Program-made: the position numbers and the translations under genes
Origin: Indiicoccus explosivorum
Lineage (GTDB): Bacteria > Bacillota > Bacilli > Bacillales_A > Planococcaceae
Assembly (NCBI RefSeq): GCF_002167005.1
Contig: NZ_NHTN01000042.1
Location: 1-57,181 of the forward strand
Direction: 5' to 3'
Length of the DNA stretch: 57,181 bases
Shown: positions 19,186 through 28,080 of the stretch, piece after piece
How the letters are laid out: each line of letters starts with the position of its first letter
Numbering within the stretch: position 1 is the stretch's first letter
The notes under the pieces: generated by a model
Seen by the model: only the letters and a program-made list of their open reading frames with translations
What the model was told of the DNA's origin: nothing
The model's database searches: none

Positions 19186-19521
19186 TCACTTCCCTTCCTT
19201 CAGCGGGCGGAGCATCGAAATCGGCAGCGCTTCAGTGTGCTTTTCACCGCCAAGGCGGTACCCCCACGCAAAACGGCCTTTCAAGTAATCAACTTGGAAA
19301 TACGTATCCGGATCCCCTTCGATCCGGTACATCTCCCCTTTTTTGATATCTTCCGGATCCACCAGATAAGAGGCAGCCAAGATCGCTTTCCGCTCATACA
19401 CCGCAAACTCATTCAATATACCGAGCTGTTCAGCTTTTCTTGCTTTTTCCCGAAGCCGCGCAATTTCGCTTTGAAGCTCATATTCGTTCATGTCCCGGTA
19501 GTTCTTTTCCTGTTCAGTCAT
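19186..19521 (-). CDS. yfhH: YfhH family protein (DUF1811)
   Basis: A 111-residue protein: an N-terminal charged helix (YELQSEIARLREKARKAEQLG) followed by a small beta-barrel-like domain (GEMYRIEGDPDTYFQVDYLKGRF in two parts) seen in DUF1811 proteins. Function is unknown. Start 19521 is behind AAAAGGAGAACG and overlaps the recX stop by 8 bases, so it is coupled to recX. Confidence 0.85.
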   Translation of the reverse strand: MTEQEKNYRDMNEYELQSEIARLREKARKAEQLGILNEFAVYERKAILAASYLVDPEDIKKGEMYRIEGDPDTYFQVDYLKGRFAWGYRLGGEKHTEALPISMLRPLKEGK

Positions 19522-20320
19522 TTTCGTTCTCCTTTTTATCCAAGTACTGGCTGATGACATCACCCGGGAAACCTTTTTGATAAAGCCCTTGCCTCACTTT
19601 GAGTTTCAAGTCGCTTCCCGTAAGTTTCCGGCTGTGTTTATCCCATAATTTATCCCCTTGTTTCATCGCAAGTTCCATCCATTCGTCATCTTCTTTCTCG
19701 AGGTCAAGTGCTTCGATGACGGGACTGATGATCGAATAGGAAAAACCCTTCCTCAAAAGGGCATCGTTTATTTTCTGCCGGATCTGAGCCGGCGTCTTGC
19801 CGGATTCGCGCTTGGCGATTTTTCCCGCGAGAGCCCCTGCCGTCTTCAGCTGTTCTTCCTCTGTGTACTCCCCGAGCACTTCCTGTGTGACCGCTTTGTC
19901 GACGCCTTTCTGTCTGAGATCTTGCTGAATGGCTCTCGGACCTTTTTTAGCGGTCCGCACTTGGGTGTTCAAAAGGGCTTCCGAGAATGCTTTATCGTCA
20001 AGAAAATTCAGCTTGTACAGCTTTTTAACAGCTTCGTCGACAACTGCATCGCCGTATTCGGCATCCCTCAGTTTTTTCCGGACTTCCCCTTCCGACCGCA
20101 TCCGGAAGCTTAAGTATGTCAGTGCTTTATTGAAAGCTTTCGAGACTTGATCATCGAACACCATTTCTTCGATCGTCCACTGATCCAGTTCTTTGCCTTT
20201 CGTCAGCCCATAGCGGACAAGGATCGCTTCATCGACGCCAAACGCGAATTTTTCATCCAAAAAAATGTTAAACCGTTCTTTATTGTTTTTTTGCTGAGAA
20301 ATTTTCGTGATGATCGGCAC
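19514..20320 (-). CDS. recX: Recombination regulator RecX
   Basis: A 268-residue RecX protein, which binds RecA filaments and modulates recombination and SOS. It has the extended Bacillus-type N-terminal domain (ITKISQQKNNKERFNIFLDE), three helical RecX repeats including ALTYLSFRMRSEGEVRKKL and KGPRAIQQDLRQKGV, and a C-terminal KVRQGLYQKGFPGDVI. The GTG at 20320 aligns with family starts (PxITKIS) and has GGGGTG upstream; a GTG at 20329 is the alternative. It is encoded apart from recA, as in B. subtilis. Confidence 0.9.
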   Translation of the reverse strand: MPIITKISQQKNNKERFNIFLDEKFAFGVDEAILVRYGLTKGKELDQWTIEEMVFDDQVSKAFNKALTYLSFRMRSEGEVRKKLRDAEYGDAVVDEAVKKLYKLNFLDDKAFSEALLNTQVRTAKKGPRAIQQDLRQKGVDKAVTQEVLGEYTEEEQLKTAGALAGKIAKRESGKTPAQIRQKINDALLRKGFSYSIISPVIEALDLEKEDDEWMELAMKQGDKLWDKHSRKLTGSDLKLKVRQGLYQKGFPGDVISQYLDKKENEND

Positions 20321-20455
20321 GCCCTGCACCCCGTTTCTTTCATATTATAACACCTTGGTCCGGCAAGCCTGTCCTTTCATGATGCCAGCACGGCTTATAC
20401 CGCTGCATGTTTCTGCCCGCTATGGGGTATGATAGTCATAATTGGAGGGATGACG

Positions 20456-21343
20456 ATGAAAGTAGCGATTACCGGCGGCACCGGCTTCCTCGGTCAGGAA
20501 CTCGCACTGCTGCTCCGAGAACGCGGAGATACCGTTTATATTTTAACAAGAAATCCTAAAAACAGATATGATATTGGCTGGCTTCGGCCAGGTGATAATC
20601 CCGGGAAACCGCTCGAGGGGGTAGATGCCATCATCAACCTTGCCGGCTCCTCGATCAATGACGGCCGCTGGGGCAAAAAGCAGCAGCGGGAGATCTACAG
20701 AAGCCGGATGGAAGCGACCCAGGAAGTGCTCCGGATAATCGGAACGCTCGATAAACCGCCCCGCGTGCTGGTCAATGCGAGTGCGGTCGGCATCTATCCG
20801 GCTTCTGAAACCGCAACGTACACAGAAGAATCAACTGAACGGGCCAATGATTTCCTTGCCCGGACCGTCATTGAATGGGAACAGCTTGCCGCCAAAGCCG
20901 CATTACATGGCACACGGACGGCGATGGCCCGGTTCGGGGTTATGATCGGAAAAGGGGACGGCGCACTTCCGCTCATGTCTTTACCTTATAAGCTTTTTGT
21001 CGGCGGTACAGTCGGAAGCGGAAGACAATGGCTTTCCTGGGTGCATGTCCATGACGCTGCACGGGCCGTCCTTTTTGCAATTGACAGCGAAAAGATCCGG
21101 GGACCATTCAATGTCACTGCTCCGCACCCAAGCCGGATGCGCCAATTCGGAAAAGAGCTTGGCAATGCCTTGAACCGGCCGCATTGGCTGCCTGTACCGT
21201 CCGCCGCGCTCAAACTGGCTCTCGGGGACAAGAGCAGGCTGGTCCTCGAGGGGCAGCGGGTAGTGCCCGCCCTCCTGCTGCGGGAAGGCTTCGAGTTCCG
21301 TTTCCCCGATCTCAGTCTGGCACTCCGGGATATTTACTCCTGA
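20456..21343 (+). CDS. yfhF: TIGR01777 family NAD(P)-dependent epimerase YfhF
   Basis: A 295-residue extended short-chain dehydrogenase with GGTGFLGQELALLL at the N-terminus and the SULA/YfhF-type motifs INLAGSSI, NASAVGIYP and FNVTAPHP, plus a DUF1731-like C-terminal region. Start 20456 follows TTGGAGGGATGACG. It is divergent from recX. The physiological substrate is unknown. The catalytic YxxxK of classical SDRs is not obvious, as usual for this subfamily. Confidence 0.85.
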   Translation: MKVAITGGTGFLGQELALLLRERGDTVYILTRNPKNRYDIGWLRPGDNPGKPLEGVDAIINLAGSSINDGRWGKKQQREIYRSRMEATQEVLRIIGTLDKPPRVLVNASAVGIYPASETATYTEESTERANDFLARTVIEWEQLAAKAALHGTRTAMARFGVMIGKGDGALPLMSLPYKLFVGGTVGSGRQWLSWVHVHDAARAVLFAIDSEKIRGPFNVTAPHPSRMRQFGKELGNALNRPHWLPVPSAALKLALGDKSRLVLEGQRVVPALLLREGFEFRFPDLSLALRDIYS

Positions 21344-21396
21344 ACGGCAGGTCTGTATAATGAAGGGATGCACTTTGAAGGGCGTGACTGAAAACC

Positions 21397-22761
21397 ATGA
21401 AAGAAAAACCTGTAATGGAGACCGGACAAAAGTTTCCTTTGACCATCCGGCGGCTCGGCATTAATGGCGAAGGCGTCGGTTTCTTCAAACGCAACGTCGT
21501 ATTTGTCCAGGGGGCTCTCCCCGGCGAAGAAGTGACGGCCCAAGTGACCGCTGTAAAAAGGAATTTTGCAGAGGCGCGGATCCTGAAAGTCCGGAAGCCT
21601 TCACCTCATCGTCAGAATCCCCCTTGCCCGATTTACACAGCATGTGGCGGGTGTCAGCTGCAGCATCTCGCTTATCCTCAGCAGCTGATCGAGAAACGCG
21701 ACCTTGTCGTCCAGGCACTGGAACGGTATGTAAAAGGCACAGAAATTGAAGTCCGCCAGACGATCGGCATGGACAATCCTTGGCATTACCGCAATAAAAG
21801 CCAGTTCCAAGTCCGCGCCAAGGATGGAAAAGTGATGGCCGGCCTGTTCGCAGAAGGCTCCCATCAGCTTCTCGATATCGACCAGTGCATCGTCCAGCAT
21901 CCGGTGACGACCAAAATCACGAACGCCGCCAAGCAAGTCCTCGAAGACTTGCGGATACCGATCTATGATGGAAAATCGATGAAGGGCCTTATCCGGACGA
22001 TTGTTGTCCGTGTCGGCCTTGAAACCGGCCAGATCCAGCTCGTCTTAGTGACGACACGCCGGGACCTGCCTAAAAAGCGGCTGCTTCTGGATCGGCTGAA
22101 AGCGATTGACCCATCAATCGTATCGATTGTCCAGAACATCAATCCTGAAAAAACTTCCCTCATTTTCGGTGAAAAATCCATTACGTTACACGGGAAGGAC
22201 ACCATCAATGAAAAATTGGACGGCCTTTCTTTCGACTTGTCTGCAAGGGCGTTCTTCCAGCTGAATCCTGAGCAGACGGTCAATCTCTATAATGAAATCA
22301 AAAAAGCCGCTTCCCTTACCGGCAAGGAATCCGTGGTGGATGCCTACTGCGGGGTAGGAAGTATCGGCTTATGGCTGGCGGATGGCGCAAAAGAAATCCG
22401 CGGTATGGATGTCATTCAGGAAAGCGTGGAAGACGCCCGGCGGAACGCCGCCCACCATGGGTTCAAATCCTTATATGTCACCGGCACTGCCGAAGAGTGG
22501 CTGGAAAAATGGCGCAAGGAAGGATACGTCCCTGATGTCCTGACCGTGGATCCGCCTCGGACCGGGCTCGCCGACCCGCTCCTGAAGACCATACTGAAAG
22601 TGAAGCCGAAACGGTTCATCTACACTTCATGCAACCCTTCGACATTAGCGAAGGATTTGCAGCAGCTGCTGAAAGTCTACAGAGCGGAATACATCCAGCC
22701 GGTCGACATGTTCCCGCAGACAGCCCAAATCGAAGCGGTCGTAAAACTCGTCCGTAAATGA
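21397..22761 (+). CDS. rlmCD: 23S rRNA (uracil-5-)-methyltransferase RlmCD/RumA type
   Basis: A 454-residue SAM-dependent RNA m5U methyltransferase. Domains in order: TRAM RNA-binding domain (about residues 8-65), iron-sulfur cluster cysteines C77, C83 and C86 plus a fourth Cys near 166 ([10 protein letters not shown]), and the Rossmann domain with [16 protein letters not shown]. The catalytic nucleophile is in [12 protein letters not shown]. In Bacillus the homologue (YefA) methylates U747 and U1939 of 23S rRNA. There may be more than one paralogue, so the exact target is inferred. The ribosome site before 21397 is weak; an internal ATG at 21415 is possible. Confidence 0.88.
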   Translation: MKEKPVMETGQKFPLTIRRLGINGEGVGFFKRNVVFVQGALPGEEVTAQVTAVKRNFAEARILKVRKPSPHRQNPPCPIYTACGGCQLQHLAYPQQLIEKRDLVVQALERYVKGTEIEVRQTIGMDNPWHYRNKSQFQVRAKDGKVMAGLFAEGSHQLLDIDQCIVQHPVTTKITNAAKQVLEDLRIPIYDGKSMKGLIRTIVVRVGLETGQIQLVLVTTRRDLPKKRLLLDRLKAIDPSIVSIVQNINPEKTSLIFGEKSITLHGKDTINEKLDGLSFDLSARAFFQLNPEQTVNLYNEIKKAASLTGKESVVDAYCGVGSIGLWLADGAKEIRGMDVIQESVEDARRNAAHHGFKSLYVTGTAEEWLEKWRKEGYVPDVLTVDPPRTGLADPLLKTILKVKPKRFIYTSCNPSTLAKDLQQLLKVYRAEYIQPVDMFPQTAQIEAVVKLVRK

Positions 22762-22763
22762 AC

Positions 22764-22793
22764 AAAACGCTTGGATTCCCAAGCGTTTTTTTA
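22764..22793. terminator. Bidirectional terminator, rlmCD / MFS gene
   Basis: An 11-bp AAAACGCTTGG / CCAAGCGTTTT stem with a four-base loop is followed by T. It overlaps the last codon of the convergent MFS gene by a few bases. Confidence 0.8.
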
Positions 22794-23981
22794 CTGCGCG
22801 GATTTTGTCTCCGCCTGTGGTTTATTCGCCCGGCCGAACAGGACCAGGAAGAACATGGCCGCCAGCATCAGGCCGATCATCAGCAGGAAACTGACGCCCT
22901 CAGCGTACTGGATGAACAGACCGCCGAGGAACGGGCCGGACAGGCTGCCGAGACTGAACGCCACACCGCACAGCAAATTACCGGTCGGCAGCAGTTCCTT
23001 CGGCGTCAGGTCACTCATATAGGAGATGCCGAGTGAGAACGTGGAGCCGACGAACATTCCCGCTGCGATGAACAGGATGAACAGCAGCCACTCAGACTGT
23101 TCCGCGAATCCGGCGGCCATGAAGAAAAATGCGCCGCCGCCAAGCGCCAGCAGCAGGACCGGGCGCCTTCCGATCCGATCGCTTAAAGAACCAAGCGGTA
23201 TCTGAGTCACAATCGCACCTGCTGAAAAGGCAAACAGTAGAATGGAGACGAACGAAACATCGAGCGATTGCCGGAGTGCGTAGACCGGATAGCTCGCATT
23301 CAGGGAAGCTTCCAGGAATCCGTACCCGAGCGGCGGAAGGAAAGCGATCCAGGCGGCAGCGACCGCCTCTTTCGAACGCCGGAAAATACCGAGCACGGTC
23401 ACTTCACTTGAAGCAGACTCGGGAAAATCATTCTCAAGCCAGAAAACGAGCGACCAGGCGGCGAGGCAAAGCAGACCGGATATGATGAAAGGCAACCCTT
23501 CGAAAACATTGACAAGCGGCACGAACAATGGGCCGGCACCGAATCCGACACCGAACGATAAACCATAGATAGCGATGTTCCTACCAAGCCGGTGCTGGGG
23601 CGAAAAGCTGGTGATCCACGTCTGCGTCGAGAAATGGAGCATGTTGTCTCCGATACCGATGATCATTCTCAGAAAGAACCAGAACAGCACACTTTTCCAG
23701 AGCGGAAATAAAAACAGCGAAGCGATGACCAGTCCGCCGCCCGTGAGAATGACCGGCCGGTATCCGAATTTTCGGATCTGCGGTTCCATAAAAGGAGAAA
23801 TGATCAGAATTCCTATGTATAACCCGGTCGCTGACAATCCGTTCAAGGAAGAAGAGACGCCGTCCTGTTCAAAAATGACCGCAATGAGGGGCAGCAGCAT
23901 TCCTTGTGAAAATCCGGAGATTGCGACGATGATGACGAGAACCCAAAAACGCAGTTTCTCTTTTTGTGTAAAATCTGCCAT
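22791..23981 (-). CDS. MFS transporter (12-span)
   Basis: A 396-residue major facilitator with twelve predicted helices. Motif A-type loops read SPFMEPQIRKFGYRP after helix 2 and GSLSDRIGRRPVLL after helix 8. Overall resemblance is to DHA1 drug:proton antiporters such as YfkF/TetA-like pumps. It begins behind AGGGAGGTCGCC at 23981. A promoter, a short structured leader and a terminator-like hairpin precede it on the same strand, hinting at attenuation-controlled expression. The substrate is unknown. Confidence 0.8.
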   Translation of the reverse strand: MADFTQKEKLRFWVLVIIVAISGFSQGMLLPLIAVIFEQDGVSSSLNGLSATGLYIGILIISPFMEPQIRKFGYRPVILTGGGLVIASLFLFPLWKSVLFWFFLRMIIGIGDNMLHFSTQTWITSFSPQHRLGRNIAIYGLSFGVGFGAGPLFVPLVNVFEGLPFIISGLLCLAAWSLVFWLENDFPESASSEVTVLGIFRRSKEAVAAAWIAFLPPLGYGFLEASLNASYPVYALRQSLDVSFVSILLFAFSAGAIVTQIPLGSLSDRIGRRPVLLLALGGGAFFFMAAGFAEQSEWLLFILFIAAGMFVGSTFSLGISYMSDLTPKELLPTGNLLCGVAFSLGSLSGPFLGGLFIQYAEGVSFLLMIGLMLAAMFFLVLFGRANKPQAETKSAQ

Positions 23982-24114
23982 GGCGACCTCCCTATGCGTG
24001 TATCTCCAGCACAGCCGCTGAAGATGCCGGCATTCATTTTAGCACAAGAACTGTGCTGACGCCTCATTGGAAGGAAGGCTGGCCGGCCCTCTATTGAGTG
24101 AATAAAGTAAGAAC

Positions 24115-24232
24115 ACAAAAAACCCAGCCGCATCTGACGATGATTCGCGGCTGAGCCTCTATGTCCTTGATGTCGATCACTTCTTCATACTAGCCTCTTA
24201 CGGCTCCAAAGGCGCCGAATTGGTCGCATCCC
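24115..24232 (-). ncRNA. Candidate leader/small RNA with terminator, upstream of MFS gene
   Basis: On the minus strand a promoter-like element is followed by about 118 bases ending in a CAGCCGC / GCGGCTG hairpin (24153-24125) and seven T. The segment contains another AGCC/GGCT hairpin and short reading frames, including a 14-codon Arg-rich one (MRPIRRLWSRKRLV) from an ATG at about 24229. The MFS gene starts 134 bases further on. It may be an attenuator leader or an independent small RNA. I do not recognise it as a known riboswitch class. Confidence 0.4.
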
Positions 24233-24238
24233 CCCTTC

Positions 24239-24267
24239 ATTCAAGAATTAATGAATGGTTTTGTCAA
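24239..24267 (-). promoter_or_regulatory. Promoter of the MFS leader RNA
   Basis: On the minus strand a perfect TTGACA (24267-24262), a 17-base spacer and TTGAAT (24244-24239) are present. An inverted repeat cattca-N8-tgaatg (about 24237-24256) overlies the -10 and spacer and could be an operator. Confidence 0.45.
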
Positions 24268-24425
24268 CTCAATCCCCGCCTCCTCTCCTGATTGATTAAA
24301 CCTACCTTACCATAAGTTCAGAATAGAGTAAATGTTTACAATTAATATTTTTTTATTTTTTAACCTCCCCTTCCGTGTTCCAAACTGCTCCTTTCCGCTT
24401 TTTCGCCTGGATTTTGCCTTCTTCA

Positions 24426-24454
24426 TTGAAACGGGTAACAGAATGGGCTACGAT
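24426..24454 (+). promoter_or_regulatory. Promoter of the SE1561-family gene
   Basis: TTGAAA, a 17-base spacer and TACGAT end 28 bases before the TTG start codon. Confidence 0.5.
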
Positions 24455-24482
24455 AGGAACGGAAAAAGCGAGGTGTACTATT

Positions 24483-24689
24483 TTGGGAAAATCCATTACT
24501 GGACAAGAGCAGCAAGTACAGTACATGAAACAGCGGCTGAATATGTTCTTGAATGTCCTTGATTCAATAGAACCTGAAGAGACAGATCTGGAAGACATTG
24601 ATCGGCTGATCCGGCTTGTTGATGACATGGATATGAAACTGCAGGAATTCAAAGGGCGAAAATCTCCGGAGGACGGAGAAACTGACTAA
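24483..24689 (+). CDS. SE1561 family small protein
   Basis: A 68-residue acidic protein starting at TTG 24483 behind GAGGTG. It contains QYMKQRLNMFLNVLDSIEPE and DLEDIDRLIRLVDDMD, the conserved core of the small SE1561 family of Bacillales and staphylococci. It is probably a helical hairpin. Function is unknown. It is a single-gene unit with its own promoter and terminator. Confidence 0.8.
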   Translation: MGKSITGQEQQVQYMKQRLNMFLNVLDSIEPEETDLEDIDRLIRLVDDMDMKLQEFKGRKSPEDGETD

Positions 24690-24695
24690 TATAGA

Positions 24696-24741
24696 AAGAA
24701 GCAGGATGACCCATGATTCGGCCATCCTGCTTCTTTTTTTC
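24696..24741 (+). terminator. Terminator after the SE1561-family gene
   Basis: An 11-bp GAAGCAGGATG / CATCCTGCTTC stem is followed by seven T. Confidence 0.8.
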
Positions 24742-24747
24742 GTTGGG

Positions 24748-25230
24748 TTACTGTGTCTTGTTTTGAGAAGAAGATCCGCTGCCGCCCGAATTCGAAGAGC
24801 TGCCGCTGCCTGAGCTTGAAGAACCGCTGTCGGATTTCGTTTCCTGCTCCAGCTTTTGAGGATCTTCGTGGAGAACTTCCACGACATCTTTTTTAGCGTC
24901 CTTCACAGCGTCCTTCGTTTCCATGAAGGTCTCTTTCGTTTCCTTCGCCATGTCCTTCACTTCAGGGGTAAGTTCTTTCAATTCGTTCACTTTCTCTGTG
25001 ACGTTCTGGACATCGTCCTGTACATGCTGATACAGGGCCTGCGCTCTAGTCACCTGCCCCTGTACGGAATTTTTCAGCTCACTCGGATTTGTCGCATAAT
25101 ACGAAGCATTATTTCCGAGCTTTTTCGATTTGTTCATTACATCCTGGCGGGTGCGCTTGTCGAGCAGGGATACTGCCGCCCCCGCAAGAGCTCCGAGCAC
25201 TACGCCTGTCATCAGTTTGTTTTTTGCCAT
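24748..25230 (-). CDS. YtxH domain-containing protein
   Basis: A 160-residue protein. The N-terminus NKLMTGVVLGALAGAAVSLLDK forms a hydrophobic helix with a glycine/alanine-rich YtxH signature. The middle (residues ~40-125) is an amphipathic coiled-coil-like region rich in Lys/Glu, and the C-terminal ~30 residues are a Ser/Gly-rich low-complexity tail ending in QNKTQ. YtxH-type proteins are often general-stress proteins of unknown function. The Ser/Gly tail suggests an exposed or disordered end. Confidence 0.75.
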   Translation of the reverse strand: MAKNKLMTGVVLGALAGAAVSLLDKRTRQDVMNKSKKLGNNASYYATNPSELKNSVQGQVTRAQALYQHVQDDVQNVTEKVNELKELTPEVKDMAKETKETFMETKDAVKDAKKDVVEVLHEDPQKLEQETKSDSGSSSSGSGSSSNSGGSGSSSQNKTQ

Positions 25231-25348
25231 TCCAAAACCCTCCTAATCTTATCATCAATCTGTCCTTAGTGAATTTTTCCCTGATTCTTTAAAAAGTAAA
25301 CTTCGGATTTTATTTTTCTCAGATAGGGCTTGACGGGGAACTGAATTT

Positions 25349-25378
25349 TTGAAATATTTAACTGAAGCACTACATAAT
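25349..25378 (+). promoter_or_regulatory. Promoter of agcS
   Basis: TTGAAA, an 18-base spacer and CATAAT end 28 bases before the start codon. Confidence 0.4.
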
Positions 25379-25405
25379 ATGCATGATAAAAAAGGGGGAA
25401 GTAAG

Positions 25406-26788
25406 ATGGTTTGGTTGGAAGATAGCTTAACATGGCTATCGGGCGTCCTATGGGGAGTACCGGCGCTCATACTTATTGTTGGAACGGGGATTTTCCTGAC
25501 GATCCGGCTCGGCCTCGTCCAGCTCAGGCTTTTACCTGATGCGCTGAAACTCGTGTTCTCACCGTCCAAGCAGGACAAAAGTTCTGAAGGGGATATTTCA
25601 CATTTTGCTGCGCTCACTACCGCTATGGCAGCTACTGTCGGAACCGGTAACATTGTCGGGGTGGCAGCGGCGATCGCCCTGGGGGGACCGGGCGCACTTT
25701 TCTGGATGTGGGTTTCCGCATTCTTCGGGATGGCGACCAAATACGGGGAAGCCGTGCTGGCCGTCAAATACCGTATCACGGATGATAAAGGCGAAATGGC
25801 CGGCGGGCCGATGTACTATCTGGAACGCGGCTTGAAACAGAAATGGCTCGGAGTGCTGTTCGCAATTTTCGGCGCTGTTGCCGCCTTCGGTATCGGGAAT
25901 ACCGTTCAGTCGAATGCCGTAGCTACAACGATGGAGAACACGTTCGGCGTATCGCCGTGGATCACTGCAATCGTGCTGACAGTGTTCGCTGCGCTCGTCA
26001 TCATTGGCGGAATTAAAACTATCGGTAAGGTCACTGCTTATTTCGTACCGATCATGGCTATTTTCTATATCGCTGCAGGACTTATCGTAATGATCATGAA
26101 CTTCAGCCTGGTTCCGGAAGCATTCGGCATCGTCTTCTCCGCAGCATTCACAGGTGAAGCGGCTGCCGGGGGCGCAATCGGTGCCGCTATCCGCTACGGT
26201 GTCGCCCGTGGAGTCTTCTCGAACGAAGCCGGCCTCGGTTCCGCGCCGATCGCAGCGGCTGCCGCGAAAACTGATCTGCCGGGACGTCAGGCACTCGTAT
26301 CTATGACACAAGTGCTGTTCGATACACTCATCATCTGTTCGATCACCGGACTCACCATCGTCATGTCCGGTTTATACGGAGGGGGCCTCAACGTCGATGA
26401 CGGCATTTTGACGAACCAGGCATTCGGCTTTTTCCTTGGCGACATCGGACCGATCCTGGTCACTATCGGACTTTTGTTCTTCGCTTCTTCGACGATTGTC
26501 GGGTGGGCTTATTACGGCGAAAAATGTTTCCAGTATCTGTTCCGTAGTTCAAGACTTCTGGTCGTTTACCGGATCGTCTATGTGGCATTCGTTTTCGTCG
26601 GAGCCGTTGTGCCGCTCGGTATCGTTTGGCTGTTCGCTGACGTCATGAACGCTGCGATGGCTATCCCGAACCTGATCGGTCTTCTGGGGCTTTCAGGAGT
26701 CATCGTTGTTGAAACGAAACGCATCACTGATAAAATCAAAGCAGAAAAATCAGGGACCGAGCCCGTTGACAGCGCAGTAGAACAGTGA
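25406..26788 (+). CDS. Sodium:alanine/glycine symporter (AgcS family)
   Basis: A 460-residue membrane protein with about ten helices, of the alanine or glycine:cation symporter family. The family signature is visible as AATVGTGNIVGVAAAI, GPGALFWMWVSAFFGMATKYGEAVLAVKYR (in parts) and RGVFSNEAGLGSAPIAAAAA. It would import alanine, glycine or a related amino acid with sodium. Start 25406 follows AAAAGGGGGAAGTAAG. B. subtilis AlsT and GlnT belong to this family; the actual substrate is not readable. Confidence 0.92.
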   Translation: MVWLEDSLTWLSGVLWGVPALILIVGTGIFLTIRLGLVQLRLLPDALKLVFSPSKQDKSSEGDISHFAALTTAMAATVGTGNIVGVAAAIALGGPGALFWMWVSAFFGMATKYGEAVLAVKYRITDDKGEMAGGPMYYLERGLKQKWLGVLFAIFGAVAAFGIGNTVQSNAVATTMENTFGVSPWITAIVLTVFAALVIIGGIKTIGKVTAYFVPIMAIFYIAAGLIVMIMNFSLVPEAFGIVFSAAFTGEAAAGGAIGAAIRYGVARGVFSNEAGLGSAPIAAAAAKTDLPGRQALVSMTQVLFDTLIICSITGLTIVMSGLYGGGLNVDDGILTNQAFGFFLGDIGPILVTIGLLFFASSTIVGWAYYGEKCFQYLFRSSRLLVVYRIVYVAFVFVGAVVPLGIVWLFADVMNAAMAIPNLIGLLGLSGVIVVETKRITDKIKAEKSGTEPVDSAVEQ

Positions 26789-26790
26789 AA

Positions 26791-26828
26791 TGATAAGTAC
26801 CAGTAAACTGAAAGGCAGGAACTTATCA
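26791..26828 (+). promoter_or_regulatory. Inverted repeat enclosing the yfkK ribosome site
   Basis: TGATAAGT (26791-26798) and ACTTATCA (26821-26828) are perfect 8-base complements. They flank the AAAGGCAGGA ribosome site and reach the first base of the start codon. Pairing would put the ribosome site in a 22-base loop and the start in the stem. Confidence 0.4.
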
Positions 26829-27049
26829 TGGATTTGTCTAAACCGACCGATGAAAACATTTCATTCATGATCACTTCGATTAAGGAAAAACTGAGGCTCG
26901 TGAATGCGGATGCGATGAAACCAGAGCATTTCGACATAAATCGCTATGATGATCTGCGGGATTTATATGAAATGGTCCAGGCGCGCAAATCATTCAGCCC
27001 GAATGAAATGCAGGCCATCGCATCAGAACTTGCTTCTCTTCGGAAGTAA
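26828..27049 (+). CDS. yfkK: UPF0435 (DUF1128) family protein YfkK
   Basis: A 73-residue protein with the DUF1128 motifs NISFMITSIKEKLRLVN, HFDINRYDDLRDLYEMV and FSPNEMQAIASELASLR; it matches YfkK in length and sequence. It is likely all-helical and soluble. Function is unknown. It follows agcS by 39 bases and ends in a strong terminator, so it may be expressed from the agcS transcript. Confidence 0.85.
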   Translation: MDLSKPTDENISFMITSIKEKLRLVNADAMKPEHFDINRYDDLRDLYEMVQARKSFSPNEMQAIASELASLRK

Positions 27050-27086
27050 AAAAAGGAGACCTGCCGGTTGGCGGGTCTCCTTTTTC
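27048..27086. terminator. Bidirectional terminator, yfkK / methyltransferase
   Basis: An 11-bp GGAGACCTGCC / GGCGGGTCTCC stem (one mismatch) with four-base loop is flanked by A8 and T5. Confidence 0.85.
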
Positions 27087-28080
27087 ATACTTCCTGGAAT
27101 TCCTTCCGGAACTGCGCCATATACCAGCTGCCTTCTTTAATGACTGTCTGAAACCCGAGGAATTCAAAGCCGGCTTCCACTCCCCATTCTTTCAGCTCCT
27201 GCTCCGATGGCAGTCTGTACAGATTATCGAATGATGAGAAAAAACTATTGAATGCGTGCGCAAAAGGCGGGCTGTCGATCTGGCCGGCGATGGGGGTCAC
27301 GATTGATAAAAGACCATTCTCAGGCAGCCAGCCTGCCAATTGCCTGAACAGTTCCGCGCGTTTTTCGAGACCGATATAGTGCAGTACATTGTTCAGTAAA
27401 ATAACATCCGGCTGTTTTTCAGGCTGGAAAGTCCAGAGGTCGCTATTAACGATCGTCACATTCCTGCACTCCGCTGTCACTTCACGTGCTGTGCGGGCAA
27501 CCGAACCGCTCACTTCGACGCCGATAAATTCCACATTCGGAAATCGCCTGGCAAGCATTTTAATATAGCCGCCTTCCCCGCATCCAAGGTCCAGCACAGT
27601 GCCTCCATGCATCGTCTTCAGCTGCTTCGCCACTTTCCCGATAGCCGCCGCTTCCAGCAGGCGGCTTGTTTCCGCCACCATGTCTGCATGCCGCAGTTCA
27701 TCAAAATGATTGCGCTCGCCGCCTCTCATGATTTCCGGATAGCTTAAAAGAGCCGGGATGTGGAGTTCCATCATTTCTTTTAAAATGATGCCTGATGAAT
27801 TCTCTCCTTTCCTTCTCGGGAGTTTCCATTTATTGCGGGTGCGGAACCGGTCACGGCCGGCCCGCTTTAAGTGTCCGACCGATACCCCGACCTTCACCCA
27901 CTGATCCAGCAGCGCTTCATCGATTCCACGGGCGTCCGCTACATCATTGATTGTAAACGGCCGGTCGAAGACCGTGAAGAGGTCAAGTTCGTAGCCGACG
28001 TACGCATGCCAGCTCGCTAAGAACGGCTCATTCCGTTTCATGTAGGTCCTGGCTCTCACCATTTTCATTAGATCCATCAT
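27085..28080 (-). CDS. SAM-dependent methyltransferase with N-terminal helical domain
   Basis: A 331-residue class I methyltransferase. Residues ~1-150 form a helical/winged-helix-like region (TINDVADARGIDEALLDQWV) like the dimerisation domain of small-molecule O-methyltransferases. Motif I is VLDLGCGEGGYIKMLA, followed by FIGVEVSG and VILLNNVLHYIG. The ATG at 28080 overlaps the stop of the FAD monooxygenase gene as ATGA; an upstream ATG at 28101 is an alternative. The coupling suggests both enzymes modify the same compound. The substrate is unknown. Confidence 0.75.
   Translation of the reverse strand: MMDLMKMVRARTYMKRNEPFLASWHAYVGYELDLFTVFDRPFTINDVADARGIDEALLDQWVKVGVSVGHLKRAGRDRFRTRNKWKLPRRKGENSSGIILKEMMELHIPALLSYPEIMRGGERNHFDELRHADMVAETSRLLEAAAIGKVAKQLKTMHGGTVLDLGCGEGGYIKMLARRFPNVEFIGVEVSGSVARTAREVTAECRNVTIVNSDLWTFQPEKQPDVILLNNVLHYIGLEKRAELFRQLAGWLPENGLLSIVTPIAGQIDSPPFAHAFNSFFSSFDNLYRLPSEQELKEWGVEAGFEFLGFQTVIKEGSWYMAQFRKEFQEV

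Noticed and set aside
23843-24133. 96-codon minus-strand frame across the MFS start
   Set aside because: It starts inside the leader terminator and overlaps the MFS gene in another frame, so it is likely chance. The leader ORFs are only noted as a hypothesis.
25598-26311. 237-codon open frame antisense to the AgcS symporter gene
   Set aside because: It is a shadow of the symporter coding sequence, with a His/Cys/Arg-rich composition typical of antisense frames.
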